A DNA stretch of 21,924 nt, from NCBI GenBank assembly GCA_002392765.1, contig DGHT01000001.1, forward strand, positions 1 through 21,924. Direction: 5' to 3'. The number at the start of each line of letters is the position of its first letter. The stretch's first letter is position 1. Shown piece after piece: positions 5,107 to 12,797 of this stretch. This DNA comes from Verrucomicrobia bacterium UBA3841. GTDB taxonomy: Bacteria > Verrucomicrobiota > Kiritimatiellia > RFP12 > UBA1067. Both the position numbers and the translations under genes were made by a program. The notes beneath the pieces were generated by a model. It was given only the letters and a program-made list of their open reading frames with translations. It searched no databases and was not told the origin of the DNA.

Positions 5107-7676
5107 AAAATGCCTTTTCCGTGTTCAAACGAGAGTTCAAATCGTATTTCGACTCGCCCGTTGCGTACGTTTTCCTTACGGCGTTTCTCGTGCTGACGGG
5201 ATTCCTTACGTTTGTAGTGGCCTTTTTCTACGAAAGGGGACAGGCGGAACTTACGCCGTTCTTCTTCTGGCATCCGTGGGTGTACCTGCTGCTCGTGCCG
5301 GCCGCGACGATGGGCCTCTGGGCCGACGAGCGCCGCAACGGTACGGCGGAGCTGCTGCTGACGCTGCCGATGAGCCCGTGGAACGTCCTTTGCGGAAAAT
5401 TCTTCGCGGCGTGGGCGTTCATAGGCGTGGCGCTTGCGCTGACGTTCCCCGTTCCCGCGACGGCGGGGTATCTGGGCGCGCCAGACTGGGGCGTCGTATT
5501 CTGCGGCTACGCGGGATCGTTCCTCCTGGCCGGCGCCGCGACTGCGATAGGCCTTTTCGCCTCGACGCTTTCGCGTTCGAGCGTCGTGGGGTTCGTCTCG
5601 TCGCTGGTGATGGTGTTCGCGCTTCTCGTGATCGGGTTCGACCCCGTGTCCGGCGCGCTCGCCGGCTGGGGCGTCCCCGTCAAGATCGTCGACGCGGTGG
5701 CGTCGCTTTCGCTTCTCACCCACTACGAGGCGTTGAGGCGCGGCGTGATAGATTTGGCCGACGTCGGGTACTACGCCGGGACGATGGTGTTCTTCCTCGC
5801 CGCGGCGAAGACCGTCACCGACGGCAGGCGCGGCGCGTCGAAGGGCATCGCGGCGCTCGCAGCCGTCGCCGCGATAGCGGTCGCTTCCGACATCATCCTC
5901 GCCAAGTCGTCGATCCGCGCCGACTTCACGGCCGAGAAGCTCTACACGCTTTCCGACGGCTCGAAGGCGGTGCTCGGCAAACTCGATGCGGAAGTGACGC
6001 TCAAGTACTACTTCAGCGCGAGCTCCGAGGACATGCCCAAGGAGGTCAAGAAATATGCCGACGAGGTGGCGTACCTCCTCGGCGAATACGTCCGCGCGTC
6101 CGGCGGGAAACTCGTCCTCGAGACGTACGACCCGACGCCGGATTCCGACGCGGAGGAATGGGCGCAGCGCTACGGCGTGGAGCCGCAGGTGGTCAAGCAG
6201 CTTTCCGCGCCCGTATATTTCGGCCTTGTCGCCGCGTGCGGGGACAGGACCGAAACGATTGCCGCGCTTTCTCCCGCTACCGAATCGAGCCTCGAGTACG
6301 ATGTGACGAGGCTCGTCACGCGCGTTGCATGGCCTGAGCGTCCGGTGATCGGCGTGATGACGTCCCTCCAGGGCGTGCTCGGCGGAGGCATGGATCCGAT
6401 GATGATGCGCATGGGACAGCGTCCGCAGCAGGGATGGGTCGCGTTTTCCGAACTTTCCAAGGACTACGACACGAGGGAGATCAAAACCGATGTCGAGAAG
6501 ATCGACGACGACGTGAAGACGCTTGTCGTACTCCACGCGAAGGATCTCTCCGACAAGACCCTGTACGCCATCGACCAGTTCGTGCTGCGCGGCGGAAGGC
6601 TGATCGCGTGCACGGATCCGATGAGCATCGCCGACATACAGGCGTCCTCCCGCAACCAGCAGATGATGATGATGGGCATGGGAGGCGACGGCCCCTCGAC
6701 GCTCGGCAAACTTTTCGAAGCGTGGGGCGTAGGCTTCGACACGGCCAAGGTGACTTGCGACCTCGAAGCGTCCACGAAGCTCGGACGCCAGGGCGCGGAC
6801 GAGCCCGCCTGCCTGTCGCTCACGGCCGCCAACATGGACAAGGAGGATCTTCTCGTCTCGCGTCTTACGCAGGTTCTCATGCCGTTCTCCGGCGCGTTCA
6901 CGTTCGACGGATCGAAAATGCCAGGTCTCGTGTTCAAGCCTCTAATCACCACGTCGAAGGACCATTCCTCGTCGGTTGAGAAGATGTCGCTCATGATGGG
7001 GTCCGGATCCGGCCGCGACGCCGTTCCCGACGGTGAAAGCCGCGTCGTGGCGGCCCGTCTCGACGGCGTCTTCAAGACGGCGTACCCGAACGGTCCCGAC
7101 GGCACGAACGATGTCTCTTCCGCCGTCTCGGAAGGTTCCGGAAGCGTGATGCTCTTCGCCGACTCGGATTTCCTTCTCGACGACGTGTGCGTCATGATGC
7201 TCAGGACGCCGTTCGGCAACATACCCCAACTCGCAAACGACAACATTTCGCTTTTTGCGGGCGTGATCGAGCAGTTCGCGGGACGCGAGGAGCTGATCGG
7301 ACTTAGGACGCGCAGGTCGTCGAACCGTCCGTTCGACGTCGTCGAGCGCCTCAGGGCGTCCGCCACCGAAAAGTGGCAGCGCAAGGAAGCGGAGTTCCAG
7401 GAGAAACTCCAGCAGACGCAGGAAAGCCTGTCGCGCCTGCAGAGCCAGAAATCCGGCGACGACAGATTCATCCTCTCGCGCGAACAGCAGGATGAAATCG
7501 TGAAACTCCGCAAGGCGCAGGCGGACACGAGAAGGGAACTCAAGAACGTGCGCAAGGAACTGACGGCGGACATCGATTCTCTCGGAACGCGGCTGAAATG
7601 GCTGAACATACTGCTCGTGCCGTTCCTGGCCGTTCTCTTCGGACTCGTCCGCGGAATCATAAGGAAAAGGGGGTAG
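5103..7676 (+). CDS. Fused ABC-2 permease and GldG-like auxiliary protein
   Basis: This 857-residue inner-membrane protein joins two proteins that are separate (GldF and GldG) in Flavobacterium. Residues 1-240 form an ABC-2 permease with about six membrane spans, including the cytoplasmic motif WADERRNGTAELLLTLPMS typical of the family. A further span near 248-268 leads into a large extracytoplasmic domain (~270-700) of the ABC_transp_aux/DUF7088 type, with the characteristic opening FTAEKLYTLSDGSKAVL and a VLHAKDLSDKTLYAIDQFVLRGGRLI segment. Residues ~755-830 are a Gln/Lys/Glu-rich coiled coil, and a last span (LNILLVPFLAVLFGLVRGII) ends the protein. Met-rich stretches (DPMMMRMGQ, QQMMMMGMGG) are unusual. 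It pairs with the ATPase upstream and the DUF4340 protein downstream; the cargo is not known. Confidence 0.85.
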   Translation: MKNAFSVFKREFKSYFDSPVAYVFLTAFLVLTGFLTFVVAFFYERGQAELTPFFFWHPWVYLLLVPAATMGLWADERRNGTAELLLTLPMSPWNVLCGKFFAAWAFIGVALALTFPVPATAGYLGAPDWGVVFCGYAGSFLLAGAATAIGLFASTLSRSSVVGFVSSLVMVFALLVIGFDPVSGALAGWGVPVKIVDAVASLSLLTHYEALRRGVIDLADVGYYAGTMVFFLAAAKTVTDGRRGASKGIAALAAVAAIAVASDIILAKSSIRADFTAEKLYTLSDGSKAVLGKLDAEVTLKYYFSASSEDMPKEVKKYADEVAYLLGEYVRASGGKLVLETYDPTPDSDAEEWAQRYGVEPQVVKQLSAPVYFGLVAACGDRTETIAALSPATESSLEYDVTRLVTRVAWPERPVIGVMTSLQGVLGGGMDPMMMRMGQRPQQGWVAFSELSKDYDTREIKTDVEKIDDDVKTLVVLHAKDLSDKTLYAIDQFVLRGGRLIACTDPMSIADIQASSRNQQMMMMGMGGDGPSTLGKLFEAWGVGFDTAKVTCDLEASTKLGRQGADEPACLSLTAANMDKEDLLVSRLTQVLMPFSGAFTFDGSKMPGLVFKPLITTSKDHSSSVEKMSLMMGSGSGRDAVPDGESRVVAARLDGVFKTAYPNGPDGTNDVSSAVSEGSGSVMLFADSDFLLDDVCVMMLRTPFGNIPQLANDNISLFAGVIEQFAGREELIGLRTRRSSNRPFDVVERLRASATEKWQRKEAEFQEKLQQTQESLSRLQSQKSGDDRFILSREQQDEIVKLRKAQADTRRELKNVRKELTADIDSLGTRLKWLNILLVPFLAVLFGLVRGIIRKRG

Positions 7677-7679
7677 AAA

Positions 7680-8567
7680 ATGGCTGGAAAAGGAATATAC
7701 GTACTTGCGGGCGCGGCGGTGGCGCTGGGCATCGCCGCCTACATGACTGGCGACGGCGGAAAGAACCGCGTCAACGCCATGGTCGGCGAAAAGATCGTCG
7801 GCTCGTTCGACATCGAGAAGGTCGACAAGATCGAAATCGGCGACAAGGTGACGCTCGCCGCAGGCGAGGGTGGATGGAAGATCGAGACGATGCAGGGGTA
7901 TCCTGCGGACCGCTCCAAGATTGCGGACAATCTGCTGAAACTCCAGGAGCTCAAGGTCGGACAGGTCGTGACCGGCAAAAAGATTGCCCAGCCTACGCCT
8001 GTAACCGTACGCGACGCGTCCGGGAACGTCCTCGCTTCTGTCGTCCTCGGCGAACGCCACGAAAAGTGGAGCTACGGACGCTATGTCGAATACAAAGGCG
8101 CCGCCGTCCTAACGGGCGAGGGGCTTGACGAATTCGGCGACGATCCCAAAAGATGGTGCGACACGAAAATCATCGACGAGCCGTGGGTGAGCTTCAGTTC
8201 GCTCGCCGATGCGGACGTGGACGATGCCGTTACGGGTTTCTCCACGGGCGTGGTTGCCAAAGTGACGATTGCCGGGGATACGAACAGGACGGTCACGGTA
8301 GGCAATGCCGCGCCCGGCGGTTCGGGCCGGTATCTCAAGATCGACGGACAGAAATGGACGTTCGTCGTTCCGTCGTATTCGGTCGAAAAGCTCCTCCCGA
8401 AGGAGGAGCCGGCACCTGCCGCGGAGGGATCTGCGCCAGATTCCGGGGCAGCCGTCGTCCCGGCGGCCAATGTCGAACCTGCGCCTTCGGCGGAGGACCC
8501 CGCGCCAGATTCCGGGACAGCCGTCGTCCCGGCGGCCAATGTCGAATCTGCGCCTGCCGCAGAATGA
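7680..8567 (+). CDS. DUF4340 domain protein of the Gld-like exporter
   Basis: This 295-residue protein starts 4 nt after the permease stop, with a purine-rich ribosome site (AAGGGGG). Residues 4-22 are an N-terminal anchor (GIYVLAGAAVALGIAAYM). The body (~30-240) has the DUF4340 pattern: a short strand with DIEKVDKIEIG, then KVTLAAGEGGWKI and a Ser/Lys helix (RSKIADNLLKLQELKV). DUF4340 genes commonly follow GldG-like genes, so it is probably an extracytoplasmic partner of that complex. The C-terminal ~50 residues are unlike the family: a 23-residue unit (APDSGAAVVPAANVEPAP...) is present about twice, giving a flexible acidic/Pro tail. The function is not established. Confidence 0.75.
   Translation: MAGKGIYVLAGAAVALGIAAYMTGDGGKNRVNAMVGEKIVGSFDIEKVDKIEIGDKVTLAAGEGGWKIETMQGYPADRSKIADNLLKLQELKVGQVVTGKKIAQPTPVTVRDASGNVLASVVLGERHEKWSYGRYVEYKGAAVLTGEGLDEFGDDPKRWCDTKIIDEPWVSFSSLADADVDDAVTGFSTGVVAKVTIAGDTNRTVTVGNAAPGGSGRYLKIDGQKWTFVVPSYSVEKLLPKEEPAPAAEGSAPDSGAAVVPAANVEPAPSAEDPAPDSGTAVVPAANVESAPAAE
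8410..8565 (+). repeat. 69-bp in-frame tandem repeat at the end of the DUF4340 gene
   Basis: Equivalent points recur 69 bp apart (for example GCGCCAGATTCCGGG at 8433 and, with one change, at 8502), equal to 23 codons. About two units plus a partial third are present. The copies differ at only a few bases, indicating a recent expansion that kept the frame. Confidence 0.8.
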
Positions 8568-8602
8568 TTATTTCTCGAGCAATAAAACAAAAGGACTGTC
8601 GC

Positions 8603-9790
8603 ATGAAACAAGGTTGGCGTTGGTATGGTGACTCGGATGCAATCACCCTGAAGGAAATCAGGCAGGCGGGCGTGACGGACGTCGTCGCCGCTCTCTACGA
8701 AAGAAAGCCGGGAGAGGTATGGCCCGTGGCGGAAATCAAGGCGCGCGCCAGGAAGGTGAAGGAAGCCGGAATGGTCTGGAGCGTCGTCGAGTCCGTGCCG
8801 GTTCACGAGGATGTCAAGAAGCGTTCCGGCGACTGTCTCAAGTACGTCGCGAACTACAAGCAGACGCTGCGCAACCTTGCGAAGTGCGGCATCAAGACGG
8901 TCTGCTACAATTTCATGCCCGTCCTCGACTGGACGCGCTCCAACCTTGCGTACGCGCTGCCTGACGGCTCGACGTGTCTCGAATACAACGAGTACGAACT
9001 CGCCGGTTTCGACATGTTCTATCTCAAGCGTCCCGGCGCGGAGAAGGAATACGACGGGAAAACGCGCGAGCGCGCCGCAAGGCTGTGGAAAAAGCTTTCC
9101 ACCGCGGAGCGCAAGCGCATCGCCGACGCCGTCCTGTGCGGACTTCCCGGAACGGTTGACGACCTCTCGCCGGAGGAGTTCCTCGCGCAGCTCAAGACGT
9201 ACGAAGGGATCGACGACCGGAAACTCCGCGACAACATGTACTGGTTCCTGAACGAAATCTCCCCGGTTCTCGAGGAGACGGGCGTAAACATGTGCATCCA
9301 CCCCGACGATCCGCCGCATCCCATCTTCGGCCTTCCGCGCATCCTGTCGAACATGGAGGATATCGCGGAGATGTACAAGAAGTGTCCGTCGAAGCACGTC
9401 GGCCTTACGCTCTGCACGGGCTCGCTCGGCGGGGACAGGAGAAACAACGCCGTCGAAATCATGAAAAAGTTCGGCAGGCGCGTGTACTTCTGCCACTTCC
9501 GCAACCTCGAGTATACGGGAGAAGGCGTGTTCCACGAGTCGCAGTGCCATCTTTGCGGACAGACGGACATCCCCGCGCTATTCAAGGAGTTCCTGAAAGA
9601 GGAGAAGCGCCGCGGGGAGAAGATCGTCGTAAGACCGGACCACGGACGCTATCTCGAAATCGACCGCGAACTTGCAAAGCTGAAGGGCAAAGACTGCTAC
9701 TGCGGCTACAGCTACGGCGGACGTCTCATCGGGCTCGCCGAACTGCGCGGACTCGAAATCGGGCTCAAACACTGCAACAAGGGACTTTGA
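8603..9790 (+). CDS. uxuA: Mannonate dehydratase
   Basis: This 395-residue cytosolic enzyme dehydrates D-mannonate to 2-keto-3-deoxy-D-gluconate, the step that commits glucuronate-derived carbon to the KDG pathway (EC 4.2.1.8). The ATG at 8603 follows AAGGA (8591-8595). The opening MKQGWRWYGDSD and the block CIHPDDPPHPIFGLPRI are classic UxuA. The metal ligands expected for the TIM-barrel family are H233, C271 (CTGSLGG), H298 (CHFRN) and D346 (RPDHG), with spacing close to the characterised enzyme. The length is normal. It sits 35 nt after the DUF4340 gene and 19 nt before the phosphofructokinase gene, so it is probably in the same transcript. The uronate isomerase and KDG kinase/aldolase partners are not in this window. 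Confidence 0.95.
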   Translation: MKQGWRWYGDSDAITLKEIRQAGVTDVVAALYERKPGEVWPVAEIKARARKVKEAGMVWSVVESVPVHEDVKKRSGDCLKYVANYKQTLRNLAKCGIKTVCYNFMPVLDWTRSNLAYALPDGSTCLEYNEYELAGFDMFYLKRPGAEKEYDGKTRERAARLWKKLSTAERKRIADAVLCGLPGTVDDLSPEEFLAQLKTYEGIDDRKLRDNMYWFLNEISPVLEETGVNMCIHPDDPPHPIFGLPRILSNMEDIAEMYKKCPSKHVGLTLCTGSLGGDRRNNAVEIMKKFGRRVYFCHFRNLEYTGEGVFHESQCHLCGQTDIPALFKEFLKEEKRRGEKIVVRPDHGRYLEIDRELAKLKGKDCYCGYSYGGRLIGLAELRGLEIGLKHCNKGL

Positions 9791-9809
9791 CAGCGAAAGG
9801 CGGACGAAG

Positions 9810-11171
9810 ATGTCGGCACTTGATATAATCGCCGCAAACAAGGAGAAATACTCCTGCGGGATCGAAACGCTCGGCGAATGCAAGATCGATTCTCCCGTGC
9901 GGCACCATGAATTCATCCAGGACGGCGAAAGGATACTCGTCACCGAGAACGAGACCTACATGAAATACATCGCCGAGAAGCTCGGACACATCCCGACGTT
10001 CGAGCGCGCCGGCCCGCTGGCGAAGATATTCCACGCGCCGTCGTGGACGCGAGTCGGAATCGTGACGGCGGGCGGGCTCTGTCCCGGACTGAACAATGTC
10101 ATCAAGGGCCTCGTCGAAATCCTTTCGTACGACTACGGCGTGAAGACGATTTTCGGCATCAAGTACGGCTACGCCGGGCTTTCCCCGAAATTCAACTACC
10201 AGCCGACGATGCTCGATCCCGACACCGTGGACACGATCCACGAACTCGGCGGCACGATCCTGGGGTCCTCCCGCGGGCAGCAGCCGACGGACGAGATGGT
10301 CGATACGCTCGAGCGCATGAACATCAACATCCTCTTCTGCATCGGCGGAGACGGATCGCTCAGGTGCGCGCACGACATCGCCGAAGAGGTGAAGCGCCGC
10401 AATCTCAAGATATCGGTGGTCGGCATCCCCAAGACGATAGACAACGACCTGCAGTTCGTCGGCCGCTCATTCGGATTCGAGACGGCCGTCGCCGAGGCCG
10501 CGAACGTCATCCGCAACGCGCATGTCGAGGCGAAGGGCACCGCCGGAGGCATCGGCCTCATCAAGGTGATGGGACGCGATTCCGGCTTCATCGCCGCGTA
10601 CGCGTCCATCGCCAACCCGGTCGTCAATTTCTGCCTCGTTCCGGAGGATCCGTTCACGCTGGATGGTCCGCGCGGCCTTTTCGCCGCGCTCGAAAACCGC
10701 TTCGCCGCCGGAAAGACGCACGCCGTCATCGTAGTGGCGGAGGGAGCGGGGCAGGATCTTTTCAAGGACATGCCCGAGGTGCGCGACGCGTCGGGGAACA
10801 TCCTCAAGAACGATATCGGAGAGTTTCTCAAGCGCGCCATCGAGTGCCACATGAAGAGCAGAAACATCAAAAGCTCGGTAAAGTATTTCGATCCGAGCTA
10901 CACGATCCGCTCCGTCCCGGCGAAAGGCACCGACGCCATACGCTGCTACATGCTCGCGCGCAACGCGGTCCACGCGGCGATGGCCGGAAGGACCGACTGC
11001 GTGGTCGGCAATCTCGGCGAAAGCTACTGTCTCGTGCCCATCAAACTCGCGACCATCGAGCGTCAGACGATAAACCTGAAGAGCGATCTGTGGCGCAGCG
11101 TGATGGACGCGACGGGCCAGGCGTACTACTTCAACGGCGACTACGCCACAAGGGAGATGATGGCGCCATGA
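9810..11171 (+). CDS. 6-phosphofructokinase, long (TP0108/plant-like) type
   Basis: This 453-residue enzyme phosphorylates fructose 6-phosphate in glycolysis. An N-terminal extension of about 80 residues precedes the PFK core, which begins VGIVTAGGLCPGLNNVI. The phosphoryl-donor loop is GGDGS (179-183) and the catalytic loop is PKTIDND (207-213). Gly at 182 favours ATP, whereas pyrophosphate enzymes have Asp there. Lys at 208 is the residue of pyrophosphate-type and of plant/trypanosome ATP-type enzymes. With this combination ATP is the more likely donor, but pyrophosphate is not excluded by sequence alone. Substrate motifs such as MGRDSGFIA are intact. The ribosome site is weak. The stop overlaps the sulfatase start (ATGA), tying the two genes together translationally. 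Confidence 0.9.
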   Translation: MSALDIIAANKEKYSCGIETLGECKIDSPVRHHEFIQDGERILVTENETYMKYIAEKLGHIPTFERAGPLAKIFHAPSWTRVGIVTAGGLCPGLNNVIKGLVEILSYDYGVKTIFGIKYGYAGLSPKFNYQPTMLDPDTVDTIHELGGTILGSSRGQQPTDEMVDTLERMNINILFCIGGDGSLRCAHDIAEEVKRRNLKISVVGIPKTIDNDLQFVGRSFGFETAVAEAANVIRNAHVEAKGTAGGIGLIKVMGRDSGFIAAYASIANPVVNFCLVPEDPFTLDGPRGLFAALENRFAAGKTHAVIVVAEGAGQDLFKDMPEVRDASGNILKNDIGEFLKRAIECHMKSRNIKSSVKYFDPSYTIRSVPAKGTDAIRCYMLARNAVHAAMAGRTDCVVGNLGESYCLVPIKLATIERQTINLKSDLWRSVMDATGQAYYFNGDYATREMMAP

Positions 11172-12775
11172 AAAACGGAACGACCAGACGCGGGTTCCTG
11201 AACTCCGCGGCGGCTCTCGCCGCCGGCGCGTTCGCCCCCGGAGCGCTGCGCGCGATTGCGGGATCGCTCGGGAAAGCGGCCGAAGGGAGAAAGAACATTC
11301 TCTTCATAATGACGGACGACCATGCCGCCCACGCGATTTCCGCATACGGCAGCCGCATCAACAAGACGCCCAACCTGGACCGTCTCGCCGGGGAGGGAAT
11401 GCTTTTCACGGACGTGTTCTGCACGAATCCGATATGCGCCCCGTCGCGCGCGAGCATCCTGACCGGCATGTACAGCCACCGCAACGGCGTGCCTTCGTTC
11501 GTCGCGCTCTCCCCGTCGATCGAGACGGTCGGCGGATACCTGCGCGAGGCCGGATACTACACCGCGTTCGTCGGCAAGTGGCATTGCGGCGGCCCCGGAT
11601 CCGTGCGCGACGCCGACTGGGACCGCTGGATGATCTACGAAAACCAAGGCGTCTACTTCGATCCGTATTTCATCGTGCCGGACGGCAAAGGCGGATTCTC
11701 CCGCAAGACTTACCCCGGCGAGTACGCTACCGAGAACATCACGCGCGTCTGCAAGGAGGTGCTCGACGATTCTCTCGCGACCGGCAAGCCTTTCTTCATG
11801 ATGATGCACCACAAGGCGCCGCACCGCAACTGGCTTCCGTCCGCCAAATACAAAAACGAATTCCGTTCGAAGACGCTCAGGGATATTCCGCTGTCGGACA
11901 CGGTGTTCGACGATTTCGCCGGACGCGCCTCGCCGATAAAAACGACGGCGATGACGCTTTTGAAGCACATGCGCCCGGGAGCGGATTTGAAACTGGCCGA
12001 GTTTTTCTCGGAAGGGCGCACGTTCGAGTTCGAAGGCCGCGTCTACACCGGCAGGAAGGACGCCGCCGGCCGTTTCGTCGACGATTGGCCGGAGGGGATG
12101 GACGACCGCGCGAAAACCGCGCTTTCGTATTTGAGATACATGCAGGACTACCTTGCGTGCGTACAGTCCGTCGACGATTCCGTCGGCGAGATGATGGATT
12201 ACCTGAAAGAGAAGGGGCTGGAGCGCGACACGCTCGTCATATACACCTCGGACCAGGGATTCTTCCTCGGCGACCACGGCCTTTACGACAAGCGTTTCAT
12301 CATGGAAGAGACTTTCAAGATGCCGTTTATCGCGAAATGTCCGGCGTTCATAAAACCGGGATCGGTCAATTCCGATATCGTGACGAACGTCGATTTCGCG
12401 CCGACATTCCTGGATGTCGCCGGTGCGGGCAGGCCGCAAACCATGCAGGGGGATTCGTTCCTCCGGAACATGGAGGGGAACACCCCTGCAGACTGGAAAG
12501 ACTGCTGCTACGCGAGGTACTACGTAGAAGGCGGGGAACACGCGACCGCCGCCTGGTACGGGGTAAGGACCAAGACCGACAAGCTCGTTTTCTACTGGAA
12601 GCGCGGCGAATGGGAATATTTCGACCTTGCAAAGGATCCGGAGGAGCTCCATAACGCGTACGGCGACGAGGAGTGCCGGGGCCGGATAGCGGAACTGAAG
12701 AGAATCATGGAATCCCTGCGCGAAAAATACGGCGACGACGACCGGTACGCGGACTGCCGCGAATATTCTCTGTGA
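11168..12775 (+). CDS. Tat-exported type I sulfatase
   Basis: This 535-residue sulfatase overlaps the phosphofructokinase stop by 4 bp. Residues 1-31 look like a twin-arginine signal (TTRRGFLNSAAALAAGAF), so the enzyme is exported folded. The formylglycine site is C90-A-P-S-R94, in the context NPICAPSRASILTG, and needs oxidation of Cys90 by a maturase not found here. Calcium ligands D50/D51 (TDDH) and the second site D362-Q with H370 (SDQGFFLGDHG) are present, as is the YDKRF motif. The active site is therefore complete. This S1-family type removes sulfate esters from carbohydrates; the exact sugar cannot be read from the sequence. Next to mannonate dehydratase it suggests use of sulfated, uronate-containing glycans, which is an inference. 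Confidence 0.92.
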   Translation: MKNGTTRRGFLNSAAALAAGAFAPGALRAIAGSLGKAAEGRKNILFIMTDDHAAHAISAYGSRINKTPNLDRLAGEGMLFTDVFCTNPICAPSRASILTGMYSHRNGVPSFVALSPSIETVGGYLREAGYYTAFVGKWHCGGPGSVRDADWDRWMIYENQGVYFDPYFIVPDGKGGFSRKTYPGEYATENITRVCKEVLDDSLATGKPFFMMMHHKAPHRNWLPSAKYKNEFRSKTLRDIPLSDTVFDDFAGRASPIKTTAMTLLKHMRPGADLKLAEFFSEGRTFEFEGRVYTGRKDAAGRFVDDWPEGMDDRAKTALSYLRYMQDYLACVQSVDDSVGEMMDYLKEKGLERDTLVIYTSDQGFFLGDHGLYDKRFIMEETFKMPFIAKCPAFIKPGSVNSDIVTNVDFAPTFLDVAGAGRPQTMQGDSFLRNMEGNTPADWKDCCYARYYVEGGEHATAAWYGVRTKTDKLVFYWKRGEWEYFDLAKDPEELHNAYGDEECRGRIAELKRIMESLREKYGDDDRYADCREYSL

Positions 12776-12797
12776 CGCGCCATTAACATCCTCCACC

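Noticed and set aside
4776..6536. Long minus-strand frame (586 codons) across the exporter genes
   Set aside because: It is antisense to clear ABC ATPase and permease genes, and its translation is Arg/His-rich, as expected of a shadow frame in GC-rich coding DNA.
8153..8602. Upstream extension of the uxuA frame
   Set aside because: It overlaps the DUF4340 gene out of frame. The UxuA opening and the ribosome site fix the start at 8603.
10043..11167. Upstream extension of the sulfatase frame through the phosphofructokinase gene
   Set aside because: The extension is an out-of-frame translation of the phosphofructokinase. The true start is the ATG at 11168, followed by a Tat signal.
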